From Marthasterias glacialis (Eukaryota > Echinodermata > Asteroidea > Forcipulatida > Asteriidae): a stretch of 64,000 nucleotides of DNA. Under the pieces are notes generated by a model. That model searched no databases. It had not been told where the DNA came from and was given only the letters and a program-made list of their open reading frames with translations. The stretch lies in the NCBI GenBank assembly GCA_911728455.2, contig OU452230.1, forward strand, positions 5,998,512 to 6,062,511, read 5' to 3'. How positions within the stretch are numbered: the stretch's first letter is position 1; the number at the start of each line of letters is the position of its first letter. Both the position numbers and the translations under genes were made by a program. This document shows positions 11,261 through 23,600 of this stretch, piece by piece.

Positions 11261-12571
11261 TAAAGCGGCTATGACCTCGGCCAAAGAGCCATCCAAACAG
11301 GCCATGGGGAGCAACCCAACCATGCCTGCCCTACTAGACAGATAAAGCAGACGTGACATTGGCATGGTTGCGGTACCAGACTATGTTTAGTGTAGTGTCA
11401 ATCAGGATTCACAACAAAATACATTGCTCACAACAAAAGTTTTGAAAACATGTATGTATGTAAAAAGGTTTAAAAAAAAACACAAATGCTGCAACGTGGA
11501 TATGGAAAGACTGACCGGAATGAAGTTTGTATTATTATGCTGTTGAGTCATCAGAATGATCAGCTTGCTCACAAAAAATGGCTTACAGCTACGGACTTGA
11601 AACACAGAAAGAAAGCTAAATAAGAATTATGTGTACGTGGCTACCAATATGTGAGCTGTTCGAGCACTAACCTGCATGCTTCATTGATACTCAACATACA
11701 TACTTAAACCTGATTCGATCAGCCACTACTGTATAGAGTGAGGCATGAGGTGCCAATAAGGCTTTTAAATGCCCTTTTTGAAAGTTCTGCTTTTGGAAAC
11801 CACACCTTGGGCTCAGACAGCGTTTGGTATCATGGGGCCTCGACAGAGCCCAAACCCAAGCCTTTGGTTTCAAACAGCGCCATCAGGGTGTTATATTATG
11901 CTATCATGTGATAACTATCCACACTTATAAGTGAGCGGGTCTGCATGCGCAATCAACCGACCCAAAATGGTCAATCAACGAACATCAAACCCACACACTT
12001 CTAAATGTGGAAGGTTTATCACATGGTAAGTATCGAGGGCAGACAAATATTACAAGCCTCACTATATGTATCGTGGTGGCTAGTTGAATCATGAGTTATG
12101 TCAGAATTTCTGCACTAGCTTGGGAGTAGCTCACAAAGCTGTAATCAGTCTATACACAGATACATTCATGTAGGTGAATGAGATTGAGGCTTCTTATCTT
12201 ACAGACTTCTAGTATAGTAGTCGTTTTTGACTTCTTCTTTTTTCCAGAGTATTTTTCTACTAGACTATTTTTCACAGAATAGTTTTCTATAGTGACTTTT
12301 ATTTTTTCTTGCACACAGTGTGGTTGCGCTGGTAATCAGAATACAACTTTTTCTATGATGGTACTTTTGCAGACTACAAGTTTTCTATTATTCTTTTTAT
12401 ATGATGTCAAACAGGGATTCAGAGGATAAAGATTCACCAAGTGTTAGCGAAGTTCATGTGGGGTGAATCTCTCATGAATGTATGAAATTAAGTTCACTGG
12501 CTGTAGCAGACCAAATGATTCCACTGGGGAATGTGCTCTCACGTAGAAGTAAAATAAAAGTAGATGTGTTT

Positions 12572-12641
12572 TTTGCATTGTTTTATCATCGTTTTTACCT
12601 CCAAGATTGGCGGCGTGATGACATCAGTGCATAAGGTCTAA
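12572..12641 (-). mobile_element. MITE family C fragment
   Basis: Reverse-strand TTAGACCTTATGCACTGATG followed by TCATCACGCCGCC matches the end of the 173-bp family C copies; the other half is absent. Confidence 0.55.
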
Positions 12642-12656
12642 TTTTATAAAGACACA

Positions 12657-12903
12657 ATAGCCCATATGCATACCCCAGCGCGCCTGACCAGAAACGATCG
12701 GCGAGCAAAGGATTCTGGGTGAAATCCGAGTCCAAACAACATTGGCAAGCAATGCGGTACACAACGCGTAAAACCTGGCATAGTTAAACGTAATCTACAG
12801 CACAGTGTCCATCTTGGCAACTGGATTTCTTTTTTAGCTGGACTCGGTTTCCCAAGATGCATTGCGGTATATATTTAAGATGGCGCTTGTGCACATGGGC
12901 TAT
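12657..12903. mobile_element. Foldback element with AATAGCCCATATGCA ends
   Basis: Left end AATAGCCCATATGCAT pairs with right end TGCACATGGGCTATT. Inner blocks (GGATTCTGGGTGAAATCCGA and TCGGTTTCCCAAGATGCATT) also pair. About 247 bp and non-coding; it abuts a MITE family A copy. Confidence 0.65.
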
Positions 12904-12904
12904 T

Positions 12905-13055
12905 CACGTGACGTCAACACATCTTGGTTGCGCCACTTTGGGGCATTGCGCATTTAGCAATTAGATACGCAACACCTTTACATGAAATCTGACTCCTGAA
13001 ATGGCAGACCATGGGCAGACAGTAACCACATGTGATGTCGGTGCAAGGAGGTCTG
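12905..13055. mobile_element. MITE family A, copy 5 (eroded)
   Basis: Carries CACGTGACGTCAACACATC, CTTGGTTGCGCCACTTTGGG and GATGTCGGTGCAAGGAGGTC in family order, but the TTGACC ends are degraded. Confidence 0.5.
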
Positions 13056-14422
13056 TTGAATTTGTTTAGTCATTTGTGTTTATTATTACCTCATACGAAA
13101 AAATGTTTCTGACTTAGTCATGCATGTACATTGCTTAACAAAAATGCCAAGCAATGAAAATATACACTAGACGTTTTTTGAGGTACGGTGTAGATTGCCT
13201 ACAGTATTTTCCCTACTATTGTCCGTCCGTTATTAATTACACCCCGTCCATTATGACATCTATTTACTCCCGCAACTACACTCTTCCGTAATCACGCACC
13301 TCATAAATAAAATACCCACCCTGTAATTTGTGAAAGTGTTTCTTACCTGCTGTTTTTCAAGATTTGTAAATTTATCACTTATTTAAAAACAATATTTACT
13401 ATTTGCACACCAGTCTTTCACTTTTCAGTACTTTTGTAGCAAAAACAAATACTTTAATAATGCATGAATTCAATTAGAAATCCGACCACTACAGTTTAAT
13501 TGATAAAATACTGTAAAATAACTATGTAAGTACTGTTGATTTAAATTGAATTGGAATGCAGAATGTCCAGATATTTTAGCTTGTTAATAATGATCAGATA
13601 CAAATAATGTGTGCTTTAAAGATTGAATTAGTACAGTCATACTCTTGAAATTTGAGTACATCTATTTATGATGATTAGGTTTTAGAGTCATGGTACACCA
13701 ACATTCAGGCCCAATTCTTTGTTCACTTAGGGGCAAGGCAATTTTTCGTATTACTGGGCACCTCTGTGGGATAACTTTCTGGCAGCAAGATGTGCCACCT
13801 CACCATGTATCCCTTTCAAGGTGTTGTATTGTGGTCGCTTCGTCTCATAAAATCATTCGTAACAATCTCCACCAGATTTGACAATTCTGGCCAGGAGTGT
13901 TGACAGATATGGCGCGTTATAAATGTACACTATTATTTTTATTAATCTATGCTATTCCTAACCTGCTTTTTGTAGCATGACTCTAAAACATTACCGTTTG
14001 CCGAACTGAAATAATGAGATTTGTGACTAAATTCTTGTACATGATTAAACAGCTTTATATACAGATAATCGCTGTCTCTATCGTCTTGTTTGTCTCAGTA
14101 CAAAATAATATACGTAAAGATTTTTTATTTTTATTTTTTTATTTTTTACATTTAGCATATTTACATTGCCTATGTGTTACAGAATGTATACAACATACCA
14201 TTATATTAAATATTGCACATATATTTTTTGCAAGGCGTGTTCACTGATTAGTGTAATGTGCATGATGAACACACTTTTAGGATTAGAATGGGGTGCAGTC
14301 CTCACCATTGAGTTTTGTGCATTCATCCATTCATAGTGCAAATTTCAGTGACATGCTTAGTGCTCCAATATTCACACACACAATATTTTGCTGTACTGAT
14401 AAATCAGACTATAAATGCCCAA

Positions 14423-14653
14423 TATTGATCCAAATCACCAGACGTCACCATCACAATACACTTGGTTGCACTATTTTGGGAGTCAATATCCCTGTGTGTT
14501 ATACCATTTCTCCATGGTTACACAATGTAGTGGCGTATTTCAGGCGACGCAGAATTTACACGCTTAGCATAATTTGTTTTTAGCAATTTGACTCCCAAAA
14601 TGGCTAGCGTGGCAGACACTAGCCGTGTGTGACGTTGGTGCAAGGAGTCAATA
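14423..14653. mobile_element. MITE family A, copy 6
   Basis: Begins TATTGATCCAAATCACC and ends AAGGAGTCAATA. The inner TTTTGGGAGTCAATA block is inverted relative to TTTGACTCCCAAAATGG. About 231 bp, longer than the others through a central expansion. Confidence 0.65.
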
Positions 14654-15046
14654 CTGAGGAATAATTATTATCCTTCATCGAGCTGGAATCCTCGCTTATG
14701 ATTGGTCAACAACTGTGCGATGTATTATCCTGATTCTGCGTATTGAACGTAAAACGCGTATTAACGCACTTACTGCAACGCGTTTATTGGAAGAACTTTA
14801 ACAGACGATGTTTATCAGCACAGCAGTCCCTGGAACTATCTTTCAGTGTTCTCATTTTCTCACAAAAAAAATAAAGATTTTGTTGCGTGTGTGTTTCAAA
14901 AATTTGTGTAATTGCAGCTTTTAGTCATCTTAAGCCCTGCACTTCAATGTTCACAAATTATGAACACTCTCAGCTGCCATACAGTCTCCATTACATTTGT
15001 CTTCAAAAATAAATTTGAAATGTTAAACTTTTTTACGACTTTTTAA

Positions 15047-15110
15047 ACTAGGGGACGAGGCAGCTATGTTTGTCTCTCAACGGATTCATTTACCCCTCCC
15101 TGGTCTTAGC
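15047..15110 (+). repeat. SINE tail fragment
   Basis: GAGGCAGCTATGTTTGTCTC and the following 40 bases match the tail of the tRNA-Leu SINE at 6149-6335. The tRNA head is absent. Confidence 0.55.
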
Positions 15111-15679
15111 TGTGCTGTGAAGAGACTTGCGTTGATATCTCTTCATGTCTCGTTTCTGTGCATTTGGGCAGGTTTCTATCCCTTAAAAAAAAAGTAGCCC
15201 ACACCTCGAGGTCTTTGGGCCTTGTGATGGGCAAATTTCATTAAAAAAAAAAAAAATAAAAACAAAGTATTCAGAGGGTACCTTGAAAAAAAAAAAAAAA
15301 AAAAAACTATTTACTGCTGTTTGGCACTGTGTAATTCAAGCTTGCAATGAGACAGTCCGACAGCTGGTCCCAGAAGAGATTGCCTAAACTGGTAAACAAC
15401 GACTGCATTTAAAATGTTCAGGCCAGAACCCGGTGACCTTAAGGTCCGAACATGTGTTTGAGCCCCAGGATTGCTGGAGGTCTTTATGGTGTATGAATAC
15501 ATTGCCTGGCTAGGCTCTTGAATTTTCAGGTAGGTAGACTTTGAAAAAAAAAAATGACATGTTGGTTCTAAGACTGTACGGTTGCCTCAGCGCAGGGTTT
15601 TCATTCTTGTATCGATTCATATTATGCCTTTAAAAAAAACAAATTAATAAACTTAACTTTAAAAATAACATTCCACGGG

Positions 15680-15743
15680 ACAACTTGTACCTGTGACAAT
15701 TTGTACCTGTGACAATTTGTACCTGTGACAATTTGTACCTGTG
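15680..15743 (+). repeat. 16-bp x4 tandem repeat
   Basis: Four near-perfect copies of ACAATTTGTACCTGTG in a row, downstream of the VPS33B stop codon and possibly inside its 3' UTR. Confidence 0.85.
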
Positions 15744-15958
15744 CAAACTTTGTATGGAGTGTTTACCACTGCTCCATATCCTCCATCCAAATGCCGTTGG
15801 TGGCGATCCAATGGAACGGATACAAAGAACCTTCATTGCAAGTCCAAGGCGATCTTGAAGTAGTAAAGAAGTTGTCTCTCTAACCTAGATTGGACACAAC
15901 TCTCCGGCGAGGTAGCAAAGATGTTTAGTCTCCCAGTCCTGGTAATTTTGAGCCGAGT

Positions 15959-17590
15959 TCATTTCTTGCCGTCATTGAGAGATCCGACGAGTTCAGTGCC
16001 ATTTGTTATTGCTGTCATTGCAAATATAAAGTGGTAACCTACACGGAAGAGAATTCAACAAGACAGGACATGAGTTAATATTGCAACGACTGGTTTTTCG
16101 TCGAAAGACAAAAACATTTTGAAATATTTCTCTGAACGAACAAATTTTGGCAGACGATGTTTTATAATAATAATAAAACAATCACTTTTATTTAGGTGTA
16201 GAAAATGTATACAGCTGCTGATAACGTGATATGGGTGAGGCATAGCCCTCAATGAAGATAGAGGAAACTCACCTTTTATTTTGCCCAGTAACCTCAGTGC
16301 TGCCATCTCGGCGTATGTGCATCCACCAAGAAAGTAGACCAGCACTACTTTTTCTGAGGGTATCTCTGACGGATGACTGTTACCAGCACGACCTTGCACA
16401 AGAACAAACAAAGTTTTGTAAAAAACCAAAACAAATTGGAAGTTGTAGATTAATGTCAAATTTTACGGAATATTCATTCAGCTGAGTGAGGTATGAAAGA
16501 CAATGGACCTCTTACCATGACAAAACCTCAAACAGCGCCCTCAAGGAGGTCAAAAGAAAACAGCCATTAGCTGAGAGTTGTGCATGGTGCGTAACAATAA
16601 TAATTACTTATTTATTCCAAGCAATGCTCATGTATATAACAATCATCAAATATCAATCATTAATCATAGATAATAACCCAAAACATAGGTGAATTACAAA
16701 TAAATAACAAAACCTCAAAAGGACAATACTTAATCGGTTACAAAACATTAACATTTTACAATAAATGAATTGATTTGATTTGAATTTATTTGGATAATAA
16801 AAAAAAAACAGCAAGAAACATGGCAAAATACAATTAAAAATACATAAATACAGCAGAATATAAACAGAAATAAATAAATAAATAAATAAGGAAGTATATA
16901 AAAACAGATATATATTGCACAAAACTACTTTTGTTTTTTGTATTTTCAAAATCGCTTTGTCTGATTCCGGTCAAAAGGTTGAAATCTCTCATCACAGATA
17001 TTATGGGTTTAACTTGCAAGCAACGATGGTGTCTTAAAAAGAGTTGTACCTTTGACAGACTGTGCCTTGTGTTCAGCAAACGTTGGTCCGGGTAGTAATT
17101 TAGTGATGTCATCTAACCCAGCCCAACCTCCTTTAGCTAAGACCTGGAAGATAAAGACAAATGATCAGCCAATTTTTTCATCAGCTACGCACACGATGGC
17201 TGCAGATTGTTGCAACAACAACAAAAAGAGGAAACTTCTCAGCACAAAAACCTTTGTTGAGTACCCTAATATTCTGCATAAGTTAACCGATTACGTGGAA
17301 ACAAACTGAACTGCACTGAAAGTTTGATGGTACATCATCGATAGCATAAAGAAAGTCTGGTAACATAAATGTAGTCCCGGTCTTGACACTTGTGTTCTTA
17401 AGCAAGACACTAAATCATTATTGCTTCGTCCTTTGGATGGGACGTTAAGCTGTAGGTCCTATGTGTTATGTAATGCTCGTAAAAGAACCCATAACACTTG
17501 TTGTTAAGAGAAGGGGTTTGCCCCATGGTGTTTTCTGGTATGGTTGGCTGCAGATTGTGCCACAGCACCTTGTAAACCATTATATGGTGC

Positions 17591-17645
<55 letters not shown>

Positions 17646-20600
17646 CGCAGTTTTTATATAGCGCTTTATCACACCCTATGGGCGTCTCAGAGTGCTCAAT
17701 ATTTTTTTTTTCCTGCGAGGTATGATGAGTTACATTTTTGAAGTATGAGACCAGTTCCTTTACATAGCACCATGTAACGGTTTGCAAGGTGCTGTGGCGC
17801 AATCTGCAGCCGATCAAACCAGGAACACCGGGGCGAACCCCTTCTCTTTGCGATAAGTGTCACTGGGTTCTTTTACATGCATTACACAACACACGGGACC
17901 AACGGCTTTACGTCCCATCCGAAGGACGAAGCAAATAATGGTTAAGTGTCTTGCTAAAGGACACAAGTGTCACGACCGGGACTGGAACCCACACTCTGCT
18001 GATCAGAAACACCAGAGCTTGAGTCCGGTGTTCTTATCCGCTCGGCCACGACACGCCACAAACAAATGTAAACAAATGTAAACAAATGGGTCTTAATATT
18101 TTGAACGTACTATTAGCTACACATACCCTGTAGGCATGGTAGGGGAAAAAATAATGAAGGCTTTCAGACACCCTTGGGTGTGATAAAGTGCTATACGTGC
18201 ACTGCGTAGCATGTATGAACAATCTTTGCAGGAGGAGGGGGGGGGGGAATTGAGGCAAATAAAAGTGACCCATAAAGCCAGAAGAAAAAATTGGGGTTGC
18301 AGTGCTGTTAAGTTTTGTAGACATTTATCATGCTACCACCTGTGTCTTGTTCCCTGTGTACAATAGCAAAAACAAACTCTAATTCTCATTCATCATTCAA
18401 AAGGGCTCAGCCTCTGTTGTTTTCCTTTTAGCCTTGTTTTGATTCCATTGATTTGAAATAAATGATATGATAATAAAACAAGATGGCTGCACCATGATGA
18501 AGGTTTATTGAAGCCAGCCGTACCTGCTCAACCAGTTTACATGTGAGTGGAGTGAAGGCACCACTGAATACGTATGACATATCCTCTGGGTTTCGTAGAT
18601 TTACCTCTCCAGACTTTGGAATCTAGAAAACAAGAAATTACACAGAGAAAATGTTTACATAAAATAACTCAGAGAATGCCTTGTGTGTAGTTAGCTGTGC
18701 ATATCTGCTTGGGCAATTCATATGGGCAGCCATTTTAGCTGTGCGACTATTTCAGCTTTCCTATAGACCGATAGCGTGACAATGTTTACATGCGGTCATG
18801 TGACCCCCTATCGGGTAGGACGTCATACAGCTGATGAAAAAATACGTGTAAAGAGACACGTGACACAGAGTGAGTGCTAAAACAGTCAATTATACTTTCG
18901 TTAAACGATGAATTAGTTAATCAGCCCCTTTATTTAAAGTAGTATGGTGTGGCATTAATTTAAATCACATCTCTGTTTTATAATTTAACAGAATTCTACT
19001 AAAAAGAGGTTTTTTTAGCCATGCACTACTGGAGTCGGACGACTATTATGTAGCCACCCGTCTGTTATTTTGTTTGTAATGTTGGCCTAAATCACTGTAA
19101 AAATGGGATAAACAACGTTGGAAAAATGAGCATTAATACCTAGCCTTGCAGAATTTCAAATAGGCAAAGGAATCACACAGTTTTGGAAAGCACTTTCTTT
19201 GGAGGATTTCAGCTTCAAAACTTTCAAATTTTAGTGTTGAAAAGGGTGTGGTGATCGCGGTCGTCTGGCCTAACGTTCCATTGTGCGCTGTACATATCGT
19301 GCACATTTATTCGGTACTTTCACAATTTTCAAGACTTGCTGGAACTGTCTTTACTGGCCTTATTCAGCCATTAAGGTCTCTGGTACAAACTCTGGAATAT
19401 ATTTCACAGATTTCGAGCAAGAAAAGCCTCTATCGAATAAAATAAATGCATTAACCATTGTGTGCCGTACCACCCTTTCCTATGAAGGATTACGTGTGTG
19501 TTTACATTTTATACCCAAGAGGGGTCACGTGACGCGGGTTACGCAATCGGTCTATTGGTTGATCTGGTTAGTTGCTGCCATACAGGCATGTCACATGGTA
19601 GTGATACGCTGTGTCCACAGCCAACATAGAGGGCGTACACAGCAGACATAGATGACAATGGAAGACTTTGGAACAATAGGTGGCGGCAGACTTACCAGGT
19701 AAATTGTCATTGTTTACCTAGTTATGAGCATGTGCACATTTTTGAAAACAGCAAAAATTCCTGGTTAGTCTGCTGCCATCTAGCATCCTCAAAAGTCTCC
19801 CATCGAGCTCAGCATTCTTCATGGTCCATTTCTATGGTTTACCCTCATAATTCGAAAGTGTCCTCTGAAATCTATATCTTGGTGTTGGATTGATTTTGAT
19901 GGATGCAGTTTTGAAGAGCAAATACATTAAATGCTCGGCGTGAGGCTATACCAATCTCATCAAAGACTGATGGAACCCGATAAAGAATGGCTTTCGAGTC
20001 AGTGTTTAAAAAGCACAGTTTTGTTGATCCAGGCCATCTTAGTTTTGATTCTCCCCACAGGATTTTCCCCTCGATCGTCATCATTCTAGAGCAGATGTCT
20101 TACCAACTAAACCACTGAGATTGCCCGGTAGCTAGAGGCCCTTCAAATCCTCTGGTTTTTAAGCAGCTGGTACCGCAACGATTTAATAGATGTTATATTT
20201 GCATCGGGGATCAAGAATATTATTTTATGTTTTACTCATACACCGATGTGTGTACAGCACTCAGTACTTTCCCAAGTTCTGTGGAAAAAAAATCCACAGG
20301 CACATTTCTCGGGTGGGATTCATAACAATCCATACGATCTTACTTACCAGATTGAGTTTCTTGCAGAGCGTTCGGAATGCAGTCTTCTTCATCAGTGCCT
20401 TGTCCGTAATCTTGGTCTTCACGTCGGTCACGGTCAGTTTACTGACCTCCACGGACGGCTGCTCCGTGTACAAGCCAAGCTTGCGCAGATTGGAAAACGT
20501 CAACAGATGCTTGTGGCCGTGGCTCTGCAGGAAGTGTGTCTGGAGGGTTTGGTAGTCCTTGGAGGGAAGTCCTGAGGGAATAATGGAAATGATGACTAAT

Positions 20601-23600
20601 TACAGACATGAGAAAGCATTGGTTAGGTTTGCATTATCAAACAAATATATACAGCATTCCTCAAATGTATTGATTTATTTTAAGTTTCTTCAAACCCCTC
20701 CTGTCCCACATCTGATTAAAAGAACAAATATACTGAACAAAAAGTATATAATATCAAGCAATAAACCACAGGGGAGACTGACTGGGTAAATTTTAAATCA
20801 ATTTTGGGGTGAACAAAGAAAAATTGACTGGAGCTGGATTTGAACCTGCGACCACCGGTTTAACATACCGACGCTCTACCAACTGAGCTTTATTTTTATT
20901 TGTGTGACTTAATACATATTGACAAAATAGGGAGACCGCCAACATTAGTCCATTTGGTCATTATCTTAGTTCGGGGGGTGCCAGTCAAAAAATGTGTATA
21001 AGTCACACAAATAAAATAAATAAATTAATGAAGTGAATAAAATAAATATAATTTACTTCTTACAGCAAGTGAGCAATTTATATAAACTCATTTTTAAAGC
21101 CAAATTTGGGCAATGTGAAGGGAACAGAAGTAGGGATTTGCAAGTATGAAGGAAGGGGGGAATATTTAGAGAGGAACTGTGTAGGGCGAAGAAAGTGCCT
21201 TCAGATAAAAAGAAAGAACTTCTTACTAAATCAAATATCACAAAAAAATAAGTCAAGTACTACAGGGGTATAAATACATACCATTTTGTGTGAGTGACAA
21301 CAAGCAGATTAGTCTCAACAGTTTATCTGGTGGAACCTGTAAATAAGAGAAGTTTTTTTGATTATTACAATAATTTGCTATAACCGCTACTAATTACAGC
21401 ATTCAAACTTGCTGCTCATCACCGGCCAGGCTCGATGATGTAGCAGTTACGACAACCGACAACTGCTCTAGAATGTTGGGGTCATAGGTTTAAATGCCAA
21501 CTGAGAAAGCCTGTGGATTTTTTTCCCCACAGTACTCAGAAAACACTAGATAATCTGCGACACGATTTAGAAACGATGAGTATAAAGTGCTTGTTAAACA
21601 TCGGTGTGACAGTAACACAACAACAACAAAGAAGAAAAAAAAAGAAAAAGAGGAAAGATGATTTAACGCCATATTCAAAACAGTATGTAGAAAACAAATG
21701 ACCACCTGGACCAATGCTTTAGGTTGGGTTTGGAATCGCATGCTTGAACAGTAAAGACAAAAGACTAATTTAAAAAAAACTAAAATCTTAATATATATAT
21801 CTATAACCATGATAACAATCAAAAAGAGATAGGCATAAAGAGTACTGTAATGCCACTCATAGGATCACTAAAACTACCTAAAACTTAAAAAGCAATTCCA
21901 AAATTGGCTTACATTGCAAAGTGGGTAATATACAAACAGACTGACGAGTGGGAAAAGCAAATAAAAGACGAGAATACAGTTTCATTTTAATCAACATGAT
22001 AAATTGTGTACATGCTTCTCTGAACCACAAACAAATTGACACAAACAGGTAACTTACAATATAATTTGAAATTTGATTGCTGATCTGACATACAGTGAGG
22101 CCTTGACTTCAGTTCTTCACCTTTCTTGTCCTGGGTTTAATTTCATAGAGCTGCTTAGCTCAAAAAGTAACTTTAGCACAAAACAGTTCTGCTTACCAGA
22201 ATAAGGTTATCAGCCAAAATACCACTCCACATGTACAGTCTGTGACTGGTTTCCTGCTAGCTTTTGCTTAGCGGAAAATTGCTGAGTAAACTTTTCTGCT
22301 TAAGCAGCTCTATGAAATACAAATAATGCCATCCCCACAGACATGGAAGTACACTTTACTCTCTATTAAGTTTGGCGGTGACACCATGCAATTATCTCTA
22401 ATGAATTGGGGTGGTTCTGAAAAGAATCGATGGTTTAACAAATCTTGTTAAACCATCGGTTTCGTTCTGAAAAGAGCCCATGGTTGAACAAGATTTGTTA
22501 AACCAAAAGAGCCCATGGTTGAACAAGATTTGTTAAACCAAAAGAGCCGATGGTTGAACAAGATTTAGAGCTGCTCAGCTCAAAAAGTAACTTTAGCACA
22601 AAACAGTTCTGCTTACCAGAATAAGGTTATCAGCCAAAATTAACAAGGGAGTCAAGGGAGTCAAAATTAACAAGATTTGTTAAACCAAAAGAACCGATGG
22701 TTTAACAAGATTTGTTAAACCATCGGTTCTTTTCAGAACCACCCCAACTCATTGGAGATTATTACATGGTGTCACCGCAAAACTTACTAGACTGTATTCC
22801 CACCATGCACATTTTCCAATCTCACACTTTACTCATTGAAAGTTCACTTGTCCCTTTATCAAGAAATTATGGCAAGTCGTAGAAGAGTGGTCTAGTGCCC
22901 TGGACTCAAGTTCTGGTTGCCAAGTCACCAGGGTGTGGGTTCGAATCCTGGTCACAACACTTGTGTCCTTGAGCAAGACACTTTAACTATAGTTGCTTCT
23001 CAACACCGAGGGGTTACTGGGTACCTGTGTGAGGGCAGAGATGGTTCTTCTAGCAGAGGCTGTATACTCCCCAAGGAGCTGAGATGGTTTAACAAAATGG
23101 AGCATCTAGGTGACCCGGTGATAGGGGTAATAATGTACATGCGACAAGGGAGTCAAAAATTGGTGGATACCAGCGCAATGTTCATCATTATTATTCTTGT
23201 TTTTAATTTCATATGGCAGACATTTAAGACCTACATATTGGACCTGCATTAATGCACTATGTTTTAAAAGACTTAATGTCCAATAGACCTATGTGATGTC
23301 ATTCCTGCCATAGAGCGACATGGAAAAGCGCCCTCACTGAGGTCACGGCAGGCATAAGTCGGTGGGGAATAAGTCGGCATAAGTCAGGCATAAGGCATGG
23401 GAAAAGGGTGACGCATAAGATCTAAGATAAAATCTAACCATAAAATACTTTGATTATTAGGGGAAACCCGAGCCAAAAACCACTTATTTTGTTGAGTCAG
23501 TGGTAGTGTTTAAAGTGTGGTAAATTAGCATCGATTATTTTGATAGGTAAAGAAGGAAAAGGGGAAACAAAATGGCAGACAAAACTTGCACCAGCGGAAA

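Larger units (their letters stand above)
10718..15958. other. Convergent intergenic region between the RhoGEF and VPS33B
   Basis: No exon could be supported. It holds the 50-bp array, a fragment of MITE family C (12572-12641), a foldback element (12657-12903), two MITE family A copies, a SINE tail (15047-15110), A-runs at 15240-15305 and a 16-bp x4 repeat (15680-15743). The 3' UTRs of both genes must end here. AT-rich stretches at 13080-14420 carry no recognisable feature. Confidence 0.6.

Noticed and set aside
19283..19651. 122-residue plus-strand frame in VPS33B intron 16
   Set aside because: No recognisable domain, no codon pattern or splice support, and it overlaps repeat-like DNA.
20246..20575. 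109-residue plus-strand frame
   Set aside because: Antisense to VPS33B exon 16 (20348-20571), where the minus strand gives a clear VPS33B match with good splice sites.
20820..20885. Possible functional tRNA-Asn gene on the minus strand
   Set aside because: Anticodon loop and box B are good, but the 5' acceptor strand is missing and the 3' side continues into a SINE tail.
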